From NCBI RefSeq assembly GCF_041381155.1, contig NC_091141.1, positions 23,890,828 through 23,954,827 on the forward strand: a DNA stretch of 64,000 bases, given 5' to 3'. This DNA comes from Argopecten irradians. Its lineage: Eukaryota > Mollusca > Bivalvia > Pectinida > Pectinidae. The first letter of the stretch is position 1; the number at the start of each line of letters is the position of its first letter. Under the pieces are notes generated by a model, which did no database searches, was not told the origin of the DNA, and was given only the letters and a program-made list of their open reading frames with translations. Position numbers and translations under genes: made by a program. Of this stretch, positions 12,982 to 25,980 are shown piece by piece.

Positions 12982-13493
12982 GTGAGTATGAGAAACCAAA
13001 CGGTGCCAGACTGTTCTCATGATGTACCTTGTGTCGTTTGTCAAGTATCCAGGATAGTGTCTCTCTAATAATTCCGGGAAGGACACAATGCTCAATGCTA
13101 TCCAGAGTGAGCGGAAACGTATTATGGTTATCTGGCTTCAGGGATAAATGGTGATAGGGCTGCTTCCCAATATGTGTGCGTTGATTGGAATGCACAAGCG
13201 ATCCCCGGCAGAGGTTCGGCAAATGAAAATGGTAAACTATTTTTTGGAGTTGTAGCTAGATGTTGATCATTGCCTTGTCCACCATAAGAGGAGGGGAAGT
13301 TTCTCTCTTGCGTTGTGTGTATGACCTGATATACACTGTAATATTGACATGAGCAATAAATCGGCTATTCAAGCCAGTATACTTTGACTTTCTTGTCTAT
13401 CTTTTCAGTTAATTGTGCATTTCAAACATATTTTTGAATAAAAAAGAAACGTTTTGGTAATGCATCGACGGATCTACAGAATTCGTTTTACTG

Positions 13494-14128
13494 ACGTGAC
13501 GCTACCCAAATTGGAACACTTTTTGAAGATAATTGTAAAAAATTTCTTACTTGTGGTTGAATCCAGATTTTTTTCTCAACATTCCACAAATAGATGCTTT
13601 TATTATTAATTTCATGATTTGTTTACTTGTCAGCAGTGCATATATTTATAAATACAGAGCTTGGAAGCATGCCCGGTCCAGCCCTGTGTTTCAGCAGGTT
13701 TGAGTACCAAAATTGGAACACCTCCTAAATAAAGTTTGATTAATAAATACCCAGGCATGATAAAAAATGTTTGAATTCATTAAAAGAAAGTTTAAACATT
13801 TTTTAGTTTATTCAAGTCACATGTCTTTCAAAAAATATTCCATTCAGCATTTATTTTTCTTATTTTAAAATGTATGTTTTTTAGGGCTGTCGCACGACGT
13901 CGTTTCCCGGAGTTTTTTTTTCAAAATTTCATTATTTTCATTTTTAAATACAGATAATAAGCAACTGGAAAGAAAATGACATATTGAAAATGTCAAAGTT
14001 GTTAGTCAGCATCTTAGTTTTTGTTCAGGACTGTTATTGTTAGTTTAGATTGTAAACTGAAAATTCTGTATCACATATTTTAAAAGTGTTTCATTTTGGG
14101 TAGCGTTCCAAATTGGGTAGCGTTACGT
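13494..14128. mobile_element. Non-autonomous DNA element with inverted ends
   Basis: Left end ACGTGACGCTACCCAAATTG and the reverse complement of the right end ACGTAACGCTACCCAATTTG match in 18 of 20 bases. Inner repeats of the motif ATTGGAACACCT occur near 13713-13730. There is no open frame of note in the 635 bases. The target duplication is not clear. It sits just upstream of the truncated LINE. Confidence 0.6.
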
Positions 14129-14169
14129 TATACATTCTGTGTTTAGTTTTACATAACCTTTATTATATC

Positions 14170-15960
14170 CATGTAAATAAATATTTATGCCAAAATTTCA
14201 GGACTCAAAATAAATAAAGGAAAATCCCAGGTTATTTGGATAGGCAGTAAAAAGTATAGTAGTGATACACTTATTCCGAGCTTGAACTTGCAATGGAGAG
14301 TTACTAAATTTACACTTCTTGGTATTGACTTTCATGTTGATCTTCATAAAATACCAAAAATGAACTTTGATAAAAAATTATGTAAACTAAAAAATTTAAT
14401 ACAAACATGAAACAAAAGGAAAATATCTCCTATTGGTAGAGTGTGTATCATAAAATCTCTCTTAATTTCTCAGTTAAATCATCTTTTTATTTCACTTCCA
14501 AATCCAGATGAAAATTTTGTAAAACATCTTAACACAGTTCTTTTTAATTTTCTTTGGAATAGCAACTCAGATAAAGTTAAGCGAGATGTAGTTATCCAGA
14601 ATTATATAGATGGAGGTTTGAAAATGATTCCTCTTTCATCGTTTATAGACTCGTTAAAGATAGGGTGGATAAGAAGAATTTTTAGATCAAATTGTAAATG
14701 GCAAATGATTCTAAAAACTAAAGTAAACTTTCTTTATTTGGCAAACTGTGGAAGTGAATATCTGAATAAAATCTTATCTAAATGTAAGAACGATTTTTGG
14801 AAGGATGTATTTACAGCATTGTTCAAACTAAGGTTAAAGGATAATCAATTAGAAGCGGAAAAACGCTCTGTTCTTAAGACACCAATTTGGTACAATAAAT
14901 ACATTATTGTTGGAAATAAAACGATTTTATACCAATCATGGTTTAGAAAGGGAATTTCAATTATACAAGACCTGTTAAAAAGTGTTTCTCCATGTTCATT
15001 CCTTACATATGATGAATTTTGTAATATTTATGGTGTAATAAGTAATTATCTTCAATATCATGGACTGATATCCAGCATTAAAAAGTATCTGAAGAATGTA
15101 AATTTACCAAATGAAATACTATTTTATCCAACTATTCCTTTTAGTCTTGAAATTATACTGAAAAACATTTGTGGAGTCCAAGATTTTTATAGAGCACTTG
15201 TCAAAAACAATACTGTAATAACTGGTCAAGCTAAATGGGGAACCTCTTTTGACTACGATCAAGAAACATGGAAAGATATATACAATATACCCTTCATCTC
15301 TACCAATAATACTAAACTTCAGTGGCTTCAGTTCCGAATTTCCCATTATATACTAACAACTAACACTTATCTTTGTAAAATTGGTCTCTCTAATAATCCT
15401 TATTGTTTGTTATGTGCTTTAGAAAGGGAGACAATCACTCATCTATTTTGGGAATGCTCTGAAGTTCAGGACTTTTTAGCTAATTTTGAAAGTCTTTTAG
15501 ATATTCTGTTTATACCATTTGCAATTAATAAAGAAACTATGCTTTTCGGAAAACTTAATCATAACGGCATATATCAAAGAATAGATAATGAAATTGTTCT
15601 TTTTATCAAACACTATATTTTTAAAACAAGATGTTTACATGGTTCTTTAAATGTGATGGCTTTTTTAAACTGTATTAAAAATTATTATTATGTTCAAAGA
15701 TACATAGCTTATAGAAAAGGAGAAAAAAACTTTTAAAAATATTACCAAAGATTGGAAAAAATGGATAAAACTAATAGAACTCACAAATCCCTGATAGTTG
15801 CACATATCTTTTACTAAAATAGAATATATATTTATTTGTCATACATACATGTGCCATGCTTGCTTTTGATCAAGATGTTGAGCAGTAGTTTTTAATTCAA
15901 TTGTAACTATCAAATATAGAATGAGTATCTAACTTCTTGCCTCCTTTTTTTTTTTTTTTT
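14170..15960 (+). mobile_element. 5'-truncated non-LTR retrotransposon (L1/Tx1-like)
   Basis: Reading begins around 14195 with SGLKINKGKSQVIWIGS, the stretch that follows the reverse-transcriptase palm in L1-type elements. The same frame meets a TGA at 14408-14410, where the family usually has tryptophan. It then continues as the 431-residue open frame at 14441-15736 and a 3' UTR ending in a T-rich stretch. The YxDD catalytic box and the endonuclease are missing, so the copy cannot be autonomous. The clade is a judgement from motif style. Confidence 0.8.
14441..15736 (+). pseudogene. LINE ORF2 C-terminal fragment
   Basis: 431 residues after an in-frame stop. It begins near the thumb region (IKSLLISQLNHLFISLPNP, then NTVLFNFLWNSNSDKVKRD, then DGGLKMIPL), all typical of the L1/Tx1 thumb. 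A zinc-knuckle-like CLLCALERETITHLFWECSE follows near residues 322-341. Copy 1 of its last 178 codons is at 1-537. Non-functional as it stands because it lacks the endonuclease and the polymerase core. Confidence 0.85.
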
Positions 15961-17171
15961 TTTTTTACTTTTTTTACTCATGTTTTCATTTAGTTGACTC
16001 ATTATTCTTCATATAAGAATATATCTACATTTAACTCTTATTCTTCACTATCTCTCGTTTCTAGTTCATCCCATTATCCCTTCTTTCCTTCTCAATTCTT
16101 TGTTCTTTTTTATTTTATTTTTTCTCTCCCTCCTCTCTCTCTATAAAAAATCAAATAATTATAATTATAATGATGAATGAAAGAACAGCAGAGTGAAAGA
16201 TGTGCATGGAAGATAGCTATTCAATATTTCATGTGATTAATGTAAAACTGATGTATTGTTTGACGAAAAATAAAAAAATTACAAAAAAAAAAAATACATT
16301 TGAGCTTTGGGACGGGTGTTTGGTATCAGATTCTACGAAATTAGAAATATCTCAACGTCAGGCCGTGCGAATTATTACTGTACTGGTGTACTTTCATATG
16401 TAACTGTTTCAGCTTTATATTTTGAAACGAGAATTGATACATTTTATACACATACAAATGTACCAAGCTACGCATATTAAGAAAACCTAGTTTAGTCTAT
16501 AAAATCGAGAATAATTTAGCCTAAAACTATCTCCATTCACTTTTTCTTCCAGAATACGGCGATACTAATAAAAATACATTATTATCTAACTACAAGTATG
16601 GAATTCATCTTTACATACTCCTTTGATACCTTCTCTTCGTAAATGAAATGACTTGAATGGAGCGACTAGATTATCATCTTCTTTCCAACTTTTTAAAAAG
16701 ATATATATCATATAATTCTGATGAAAAATGTCCAGATCATTACAATTTTAGTAACAAATATCGTTGCAGTCCGTTTTTGACTTATTTCCTAAATATTTTC
16801 AGGCATGTGCATTAATAATAACATCCAGTAAATTGTGTATAAGGAAAGGGGTTTTATAATTGTCCGATCTTTTTTTTAGAAGTAAAAAGTAGATAATTGG
16901 GGCAAGGGATTGGGCCTAAACTACTTTTGAATATGTTGATTTTTGTACGAAACAATAGATTATATACTTTTGTGAGTAATTCAATGGAATAAAATCCTTC
17001 CGTTACACATGACACATCGATTATTTACGAACAGATTTCAGTGTCAATCAAAACGTCAAACAATAACAGGAATAGTTGGTATCAGGCAATCAATTATGTT
17101 TTATTGTATGTAAGCATGTTTAATCATACATTTTCTTCTAAAATTTTCAAGTCTTGAAAGGTTGATCATGT

Positions 17172-20134
17172 CTACGCAGGTAACGTCAGCTTGCAGATTC
17201 TCATGCGGAAAATGGTAGGGTCTTCATTGCATTCTCTGTTAATAAACAAAGGTTAATTACGTCTATAATAGTTTTTATACATCACAAATGCAAAGGAGAT
17301 ATTCATCTAAAGTCTTTCAAACTTAAAACTGTGAGAGTTGTTTTTACATTGACATTTAAAGTGAAAATCAAATGGTAAAAGGTACCCAACCTTTCGAAAA
17401 CTGCTTTTAATTCTTAAAATGGGAGTGTAAAACGAGATCGATGATTTCGTATAATGGCCAAAGTTATCAACTTACTACACTCATCATAATCTTCTAAATA
17501 GTTTATTAAAATAATTAAAATGTTAATTTTCATATCGCTGGTCGTAGTCCTAAATATCGCGTGGTAGTTGATATTACTGCACCAGACAGCAAAACAGCAA
17601 AATTGATCTCTACACTTATCATATATTACGCAGGAACTCTTGAATTTGTTTGATGTTGTTACTTCATCTTAGGCCTTCGATATGTATTTTTTATGGTATT
17701 AATGATTTTAAGACACCTTTAGATTTTGCTCCGGAAAGGTAGTGGGCCTTTAACAAGAAAGTCTGTTAATATGAAATAAGAGAATAAACGTAAATTTTAA
17801 TATAATAAATATAATCTAATAGGTTAGTGGAACACAACATATTTTCGTATATGTAAACATATTTATGACCACGTCCATGTAATTGTCTTTAAGATTAAAA
17901 CAATTATCCGGAAACATTTAAAGCAACTGTTTTGTTATTTCTTTGTCATTATATCTACTTACCCATAGAGGGATTTGCCGACTAGAGCATAACCATCGGG
18001 TACTTGAAAGTCGAATCCAAGAAGGAACGAATAGAGGATATTTTGATCGAAACACTCTGTGAGGACGACATCTGTCGAGGAAATAAAATGTCTTAAGCAC
18101 TTTCATAGTCATGACCAAAGCCTTATTCAATAGCAAATAATCCAATCCAAATTGTAATTGACTTATTAAAATGTGTATCATATCGCAATATCAAAATTTT
18201 GGATAACAACACCGTCGTTTGTAGAGTCGTTTCAAATTGGTTCTATAAGTGTGATAATTTCAAAGAAAAAAATCTTCATAAAATGTCATGGGATTATAGT
18301 GAATTATAAGGAGTAATCTAAAAACATTTTATTTATCTGAGGTATAACGCAATACTATCAATGACTAAAATAGATTCAGTGACATTTCTCTGTGATGTAA
18401 CTAAAATATTTTACATATTCTTGAAAATGTGCGAATTTTTTCGCCCGAATAAAACCCCCAGATATTTGTTAACTGAGTTTGAGATAAACATGTGATAATA
18501 TTTCAAATCCGAGTCGCATCACGTGGTCAATATCGGCGATATCCGTATAATATCGGAGCTTCCCGAAATGCATTACGTTACCGACATGATTGAAATAGAT
18601 CGGAACAGCTCGGGACCTTTCGAACTACTTTCAACGTGTACACAAGAAAATACATAATAAATAAATATATGTACAGTAAAGTAGTCATGTACATTGTTGT
18701 TTGAATATTTTTGTAAACTCACGATTATCAAATTGTTTATAATTATGTCAATATGATGTAACGATCATGTTACCCATATAATTTTGCATTGCGAAATTCG
18801 TGACGAGTATTGGTGTTTTTGGTGAATAAAGTTGGATTAGAATTCATGTCATTGTTAAATAATTTACCAGACTTTGATTTATGTAACACCTTGCCTCATA
18901 TGGGATTTAAATTCGCGACCCAGAAGTGGAGAGCATAAACGAAGTAATATGTCGGGACATCTTAATCAATCAGTCACCACGCTCTCCATATAAATTTTAC
19001 ACAGCAAAGTAACAACTGTTTTATTGACCTACACCTGTCACAAACTATAGCAAACACGATCATAGCTTCATATATCTGAAATCACAATCCAATAGAGATC
19101 GAATATTTAGTTAAAAGAAATATGGACCGACGCCAGATTGTACATTCCTTTAGCAAATATACTTACCGGATTCGAGCTCACAGCAGACTGGTTGCATGTT
19201 GTACGTACCAACAAACACATGGTTAACCGGACAGGTAAAAGATTGTGTACTACTGTTGACGTCTACAAAATATACACATACCAATACAGTATCATGTCTT
19301 CCAATCCTTTTTTTTGTTTAGCTGCTACAGAAAAAATACATTTATTTATTTCTTTGGGACTTGTGAGAAGGAAGATTGCATTATAGGATCTGTAATGAGT
19401 TTCTTCATGATATGAATTAAAATTAAAAAAAAAACACTTTTGCGAGCCTTTGACGAGATTTTTTTCTCTCAAATCCAATATGAAGGGAAATGAATGGCAT
19501 ATTATATTCATCATATGGCTAATAGTTGCCTATATAATACAGTTCCTTAACTTATCATGTGGAGTATAAAACTACTTATCAGTTACGTTCATAAATAATG
19601 TGTTATGATCATGAGTTATCAAAATGATAATTACTTACTTAATGCAGTACAACGGCCTGTTATCAGATCTGATTCTGCACATCCTGACTGTAGCCTTCCG
19701 ACGCTAGGGTCAAGCAAACATCTCGTTGGAAGTGTAAAATCCGTGCATCTTTCGGGAAGGAGTGTTTCACATCCCGGATCGCTAGGGTATATATGTTCAA
19801 TGCTTTGTTCATACAGTATGCAGAATACAGAAGCAATCATGCTAATATACGCTTGTGTCTTTATACTATTATAAAGGATGGTATTGCCACCAAGGAGCAT
19901 ATATAAAGATCATCATCGGAGTGCAGTTGTGACTTGAAAATTAAAATTTAAACCATCGTGTATGTGAGGTTATTAAAGATAAATACTTTAAAGAAAGATA
20001 ATCATTATATAAATAAAACATACACCCCTATCTATTAAATTTCCTCACCTGCTCAATACTAACCTCGAGTCAACCAGGTGTGACATCAATACCATTACCA
20101 GCAAAACCAAACATGTTTCTTTGATGGAAGTCAT
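17172..20134 (-). CDS. Secreted cysteine-rich protein, 5 coding exons, copy 2
   Basis: Exons on the minus strand: 20064-20134, 19639-19781, 19167-19262, 17963-18071 and 17172-17235. All splice sites and phases match those of copy 1, and the 160-residue product is identical. The signal peptide is in exon 1, the first five cysteines in exon 2, the sequon and a CC pair in exon 3, and the last two cysteines in exon 5. Intron sequence is nearly identical as well, so identity reflects recent duplication or gene conversion rather than selection on protein alone. The family is not recognised; an extracellular role is inferred. Confidence 0.8.
18882..18993 (-). repeat. tRNA-derived SINE fragment, copy 2
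   Basis: Same sequence and place as 3688-3799, inside the intron between exons 3 and 4 of the secreted-protein gene. It was present before the two copies were formed or homogenised. Confidence 0.5.
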
Positions 20135-20573
20135 GGTGTGGAACTTGATGTTTACAATATAAATGGAAATAGTTTAAGGGATTATAATTTTGGTAATAGT
20201 AAGTACTTGATAATTATATATTTCATTTCTAATATCTTTCTTAAACGTCTATTGTGTCCAACATTATCAACACAACATATCAAGCCCCGGTTAAAAGGAT
20301 AGAATTCAACTGCTACAAGTCATGAATCGTTATAGCAAGATACTAAATATACAATTTCTCGTATATTCTCGTATATAAAGAGATATAAAGAGAAACTTTT
20401 GTACTGAGAAATAGAATAACAAGAAGTGTATGCTAGTATTTTCACATTGATTCGTTCCTTCCTGACTTAAGACAGTCACATAAAATTATCTGTCCAGCCA
20501 TCAACGTTCGTCGTACATAACATCTATCTATATGGCTATTGACTTTTGTTTTATCTTTCTCTAACCCCTGATT

Positions 20574-22040
20574 TGTCACCGTTTTTAGCTGTGAGAGATT
20601 TCTCTGTCAACCCCTAGGCTATGGCAGACTGCTGTAATAATTACGTGACGTTCTGACTTCACGTGGTGCAGCTGTGTTTCGCATTGTCGATGACGTCATC
20701 GATTTTGACGTGCATGACTTCATGCGGTGTAGCTGTTGATGATGTCATCAGTATTGACGTGCGGTCGACAGAACCATGTTAATATCGTGGTAAAACTGCA
20801 TCTGTTAAGGCTGATATCTTTTTTCTTTAGTATATTGCAAAAACAATCATTTCCTACCTATGAGGGATTGACTACGAAACTCCTCTGAGTAATTCACGAA
20901 TGTCAAGTAGGGAATTCATGAATTACTCCTCAGGTTGTAATTTCGATGTCGTACTCTCTAGGTAGTGTACGATTCTGACAGTATTCGGTCATTTCAATGT
21001 CGTCTTTTAATTTTGTATTCAAACCTGTTTAAAACGATTACCTATGGGACCGAAGAAAAATGGCTATTTACGACAGGTGGTGCTTAATTAGAGTTCAATA
21101 TATCTGACCGCTTAAGTCAGTTGACCGTTGATATGCCGTTGCTAAAAAAGCATGTTCGCCTTTAAAGATAATGCCTAGAAAACAGGTCTTTCGCTCTTTA
21201 GAAATACGAACACCTCTCTATATGTGCAGAAATTTGGCCAAGGTCTATACAAGAAAAAGAATAATTATTTCTCTCATACTTCGCAGGGATATACCGCGGT
21301 TGCTAGGGAAAATATATCTCTATCTTACACAGGGGGGTGTAAGACAGCTCACACGCGCTAGACAATAACGTGACGTCATCAATACATGCGGCGTAACTGC
21401 GCCGCGCATTGTAGATGACGTCATCAATTTTGACGCATAACGACGTTCTTGCGATAATGGCGCGATGAAAAACTTGAAACCAAGTGGAATCTCATCATTT
21501 TTTCTACTAAGTATGGGAGAAAAAGAATCTTACATGGGTCTGTGAAGTGGACAGGGATATCTTAACTCTCGTGAAAGATTTTGGTCGTCAACCTTCGGCA
21601 AGCCTCGGGTTGACCGGCCAAAATCTTTCACTCGGGTTGAGATATCCCTGTCCACTTCACAGACCCATGTAAGATTCTATTAATCTATCGAGCTTAAGGC
21701 CTGTGACTAGAGCTTGTCTTTTTCTCTCTGTCTTTCAAACAATAGACGTTATATCGTTCATCTACACTGATATTGGGTTAGGATTGTCTATCTTTCCCCT
21801 CCTTGCTGTCGATTGTCATCGTAATGCTGTCCATATGAGTGAATATCTCTGTGTTTGTCTATCTGTTTATTTCGCCGTCAATATTAGTCGTAATGTTGTC
21901 AGTCTCTGGATAATTGATATGGTTTGTCAATCCAACTTACTGACAGCCAAATGTCTTCTTAATACTGGACGTCAATACTATTCTATCGTAACAATTACTT
22001 TATATTTAGATAGTGATGTTTTCATATCTGCATCAATTAT
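20574..22040. repeat. Dispersed repeat in intron 1 of copy 2, with insertion
   Basis: Counterpart of 5404-6480 with many differences. It contains additional TGACGTCA sites (21363-21440) and the 410-base insertion that ends in the palindrome 21525-21680. Confidence 0.6.
21525..21680. repeat. Foldback palindrome, copy 2 only
   Basis: Arms of about 75 bases start AGAATCTTACATGGGTCTGT and end with the reverse complement. They enclose AACCTTCGGCAAGCCTCGGG at the apex. The site in copy 1 (near 6140) lacks it, so the insertion postdates the separation of the two flanking sequences or was lost from copy 1. Confidence 0.85.
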
Positions 22041-22251
22041 AATACGAAATGAAATTTAAAAAAGAATTAAAAGAACCTTTCACAAAACCGTGTCCTTCTT
22101 CTAGAGACTCAGACTATCCATTTTATACATATGTATTCAATGTTGATAATGTGATACATCGTAACAATCAAGATCCCTTCCTAAACATTCACACTCATCT
22201 ATATACAGAGGATTAGGCCAATCATTATGTCTAAATAAGTAATGTACTTAC

Positions 22252-22332
22252 CTGGAGTCTGAGAGATGTATTCATACAAGGAATTCAGCTGCAACGATGT
22301 TGTCAAACATGAATGTAAAACCCCTATTTATA
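22252..22332 (-). promoter_or_regulatory. TATA box and 5' UTR exon, copy 2
   Basis: TATAAATA at 22325-22332 and the donor CAGACTCCAG|GTAAGT ending the exon at 22252 are preserved relative to copy 1 (6754-6834), despite many nearby changes. The preservation supports function of both elements. The segment between them differs by a few bases only. Confidence 0.5.
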
Positions 22333-23321
22333 GTTTTGCCTGACTAATATCTTGCTGAACTGCTATTAAAATGCAATAATAATGAATGTTCACATAAAAC
22401 AGCTGTCTCTACCATTAAAAACGATTGCAAATGTCATGATGTAGGGACACATTTTCAATTACCTTTTGTATATATCTTTCTTATTCGGAAATTATAAAGC
22501 AAGCACCATGTAAACGTCTTTTTCATAACAATGGATATTTCAAAATAATCTATTCATATTAGATTATGACCACGCCAAAATGAAAATTAAATACTTTAAC
22601 CAAGGACACTTCTGCATGCATATTTTTATGCATCTTTTTTGCCTTTCAACATAACCTGCTTTATTGGATTTATTCACGTTGCATTTTTCGCTAACATAAG
22701 GTAATTCAAAGAAACACGTCTTATTGAATAAATATAAAAAGACACATAAATGACAAAAAAAAAATAATGAAATATAAAAGAAAGAAAAAAAAAAGGAAAA
22801 AATTAGCAGAAGTTACACAAAGAGTGTTCTTTTGATGCAGTAAAATAGTTTCAGTTTGAGTTAAAACATTGAAAACAACAAATCTTATGGAGAAAAACGA
22901 AATACAAAGAAGCATTATAACAATAAATATGACGTGTATTACCTGTAACCGAGAACCAATACATTTATAAAACAAATTTATACTCTTACTAATATCAATC
23001 AATAATACTAACAATGGACAGACGACAATATATTCTAAAGATAGATATTGAAATAAAACACGCCGGTATGATATTTGTTGATATTTGGCTTTATTCATTT
23101 GTCGCTTTGATTAATAAACTTACAGTGCAAAGGAAGTTTTTTTTTTAAACCGAACAAAAATACTAATTTGTCTGTTGCTATTTTTAGTAGAAAAAAATAC
23201 CGTTTGTCAGCGGTGGATCATCTTTAAATCAGGTGTCGTTATCGTTATAGCAACAGGCAGTGACAAACACGTGTGTGTCTGAACACCAGTGTAGCGGGAT
23301 TGGACTGGGTCGATCATCGGT

Positions 23322-23394
23322 GACCAGGTAGCTCAGTCTGTAGAGCACTTGGCTAGTATTCGGAGGGTCCCGGGTTCGAATCCCGGTCTGGCTG
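23322..23394 (+). repeat. tRNA-like sequence, probable SINE head
   Basis: 73 bases fold into a cloverleaf. The D stem is GCTC/GAGC. The T arm is perfect, with the B box GGTTCGAATCC at 23373-23383. The A box is TAGCTCAGTCTG. The anticodon loop would read AGT. The anticodon stem is poor (one mismatch and three G-T pairs) and the acceptor has a mismatch, so a working tRNA is unlikely. A tRNA-derived SINE continuing to about 23425 is the better reading. Confidence 0.65.
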
Positions 23395-23826
23395 CTACAT
23401 TTTCTTCTCTCCTGTTACACAAGAATAATAATTATTGAAAAAACTAACAACATATTGGCCAGTCTGTTGTAAAAGTAAGACAAATGTCAAACAATTGAAT
23501 AAAACATGAATGACACATTTCCTCTGCCGCTGATTTGTGTGATTTTCGAGATGGTTTAATTATCCGATTAGTTGATCATCCAGCACACAGGTATATGATA
23601 TTGAAAACAACTTTAGGGGTTCCAAAAGTAATTAATACAATGTCAATGCTTTAACAGGACATCAATTACGTCTGATGAATAATTAATATAATTGGATCAT
23701 ATGAGTTATAAGGCTAATGATATATCTTAGTATGGAGCTATTTGATATCAACACTGACATAAAACATTTCCATATGAATAGTATAATAGTACTGTAACGT
23801 GACTACAGTAGAATAAAACATTGACA

Positions 23827-24243
23827 TACCGTGGATTGGGATATTGTGGCGTCGGGATATTTTGGCGTTTTTTGTAACAAAATAGGGTAGTTAAATATTG
23901 GTGCGTTTTAATTTGGCGTTTCGCTATGCCTTGAAAATTGTTGGGGAATATCTTGATCTGAATGGAAGATAAACATTCTGAAGACTTACTGTCTTAAATC
24001 TACGTGATTAGTTTTGAAGCCATACCGAAAAGTTGTTTTGTTCCTGCTGACAGAACATACATTAAATGTATGTTTAAATAACGTGATTGATAATTGTACT
24101 TGAGAGTGCGTACAGTGTATGCGATTGTATGTACTAATCGCTATATACAAATAAACGTAGGCCAAATGTTGGTGTGTTAAATTTTGGCGCATTGTTGCCT
24201 AACGCCAAGTAAGCCAAAATATGACCGCATCCAAAATATCATA
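23827..24243. repeat. Small element with diverged inverted ends
   Basis: Both ends carry repeats of the type GGGATATTTTGGCG in opposite orientation (left GATATTGTGGCGTCGGGATA, right reverse complement GATATTTTGGATGCGGTCAT). No coding potential. A miniature element is the likely explanation. 24245-25785 holds nothing else I recognise. Confidence 0.4.
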
Positions 24244-25980
24244 ATTTATGAATAAATTGTTATTCTGACATTGTTTCTATCATTTTAAAGCCAGACGACC
24301 AACCATAACAACTTTAAAAACAATCATATACTTCGCGAGAAAACATTAGCATACATTCAGAAAGCTCGATCATTTCATTATCTATACAAAAACGATTGAT
24401 TTAGATTCCTATTAAAAAGTCAATTTGTATACAAAAACAATGTCAACAATACATTTAATCTATAAAAAATATTAATTGAATTATTGATTACATGTACATA
24501 TACATCTTTTTTTCCTAGCGTAGGAATGTCTCTCATTCATGAACCGTTCTTACATAATTTACATTCATTAATATTTTTCTCTCTTATACAATTTCGCATT
24601 CGTGCATTTGTACATTGTTGTCATTCACGCAACCAGAATCCAGGCTAGTTTACTTGATACAGAGGGAAATTAGCCGTATGATTTTAAGAAACAGCCATCG
24701 TATCATTTATACACGTGTCGTCATCTGAATAACAACGGTGAACTCATCTTGATTTGCCGATGTAAAATTACTGTACAAATAGTTATAAAATATATGTTTT
24801 TCAAGAAGAACTAAAATACAACAATGCCCTTTCTGTAACTAGTCCCTACTGAATATATGTTGTCAGGACTCTTTAATAATACCTTTCATAATCTCATATA
24901 CACGTCATTTGACAACTCATAATGATTTAGAAATTTTAAAAGTGGAGTTTCGTCCAAAACCGTTCTCTAATGTTCCATTCGACATCTAATTCCGGTCTGA
25001 TCATACGACCTTATCAATTTAACAAATCAGATCAAACCGAAGTCGATAGCACTGATATTACACTACTTCACTATGTACATGTATCATTGGCGTATACAGA
25101 TTGATTTCAATACTGGTCTAAATTATCAAAGAGTATGTTGTTTATTGCTGTTATATTTCTGCTCTACGAATCACAAACTGTTGAACATTCCAGAATCTTC
25201 CGTGTAAATCACTATAAATGTGCCGTCCACGTATCATTGTTTCAGTTGGAGAAGGCTATATCACACTTCCACTGACATCATGAACATGAACATTTCCCCT
25301 ACATAGGGACGCCGTGAATATAGTGTGAAGCGTTTCGTCATTGGAATCAAGGGATGTAAGCGATATTGTTGATAATAATTCTTATCGTTTGTCTATACAG
25401 TTTATTTATTCTTTTAACCCGTCACCCTCTGAAACCACATTATCTAAACTCCACTACGCTCCGTAGACAGCAACCTAGTGTATGTTGATTTCGTGGGGAA
25501 GTGACGATTATACCCATTGTACTAGTAGTGAACTACAGTTCACTACATACAAACTACAGTGCACTGAGTGAACTACTTCAAGTGATGCTCACTATTGATC
25601 AAAGTAAGGGACATAAGGTAAAAAAGAATTGGACGAATACACCCAGATAGGTGATGAACATCAAAACCCCCATGCAGATAATTAGTCAAATCTATATTGT
25701 ATCTGTATTTCACCTTTTCTTTATGATAGTTCAAAAGGGAAATGTTTTAATATTATGAATAGGGAAAAGATTAATAGAATCTTTCACCCTAGTGGGGGAG
25801 GAGAAATATGTTCTCTTGTACCCGTTTGGCAGTTTTTCGAAACATGGTTTTTTAGGACCAGTATAATGTCTAGTTTCATTTTATGCTTGTTGCCATTGAC
25901 AACTAATGTCCCATGGGGGTCATATGGCGGCCATCTTGGATTTCACTTATCAAAAATGGCCAAAATGACACATTCGCATA

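Larger units (their letters stand above)
15200..23092. repeat. Segmental duplication, copy 2
   Basis: Direct-orientation partner of 1-8572. The near-identical part runs to about 20170-20345; from there to 23092 the similarity is clearly lower, with many substitutions and indels. It contains about 410 extra bases (near 21270-21680) not in copy 1 and lacks the 1-kb segment at 7435-8444. Left of 15200 it is continuous with the rest of the LINE, so the true left border lies at or before the sequence matching window position 1. Confidence 0.93.

Noticed and set aside
23322..23394. Functional tRNA-Thr (AGT)
   Set aside because: Weak anticodon stem and mismatched acceptor; the sequence fits a SINE head better.
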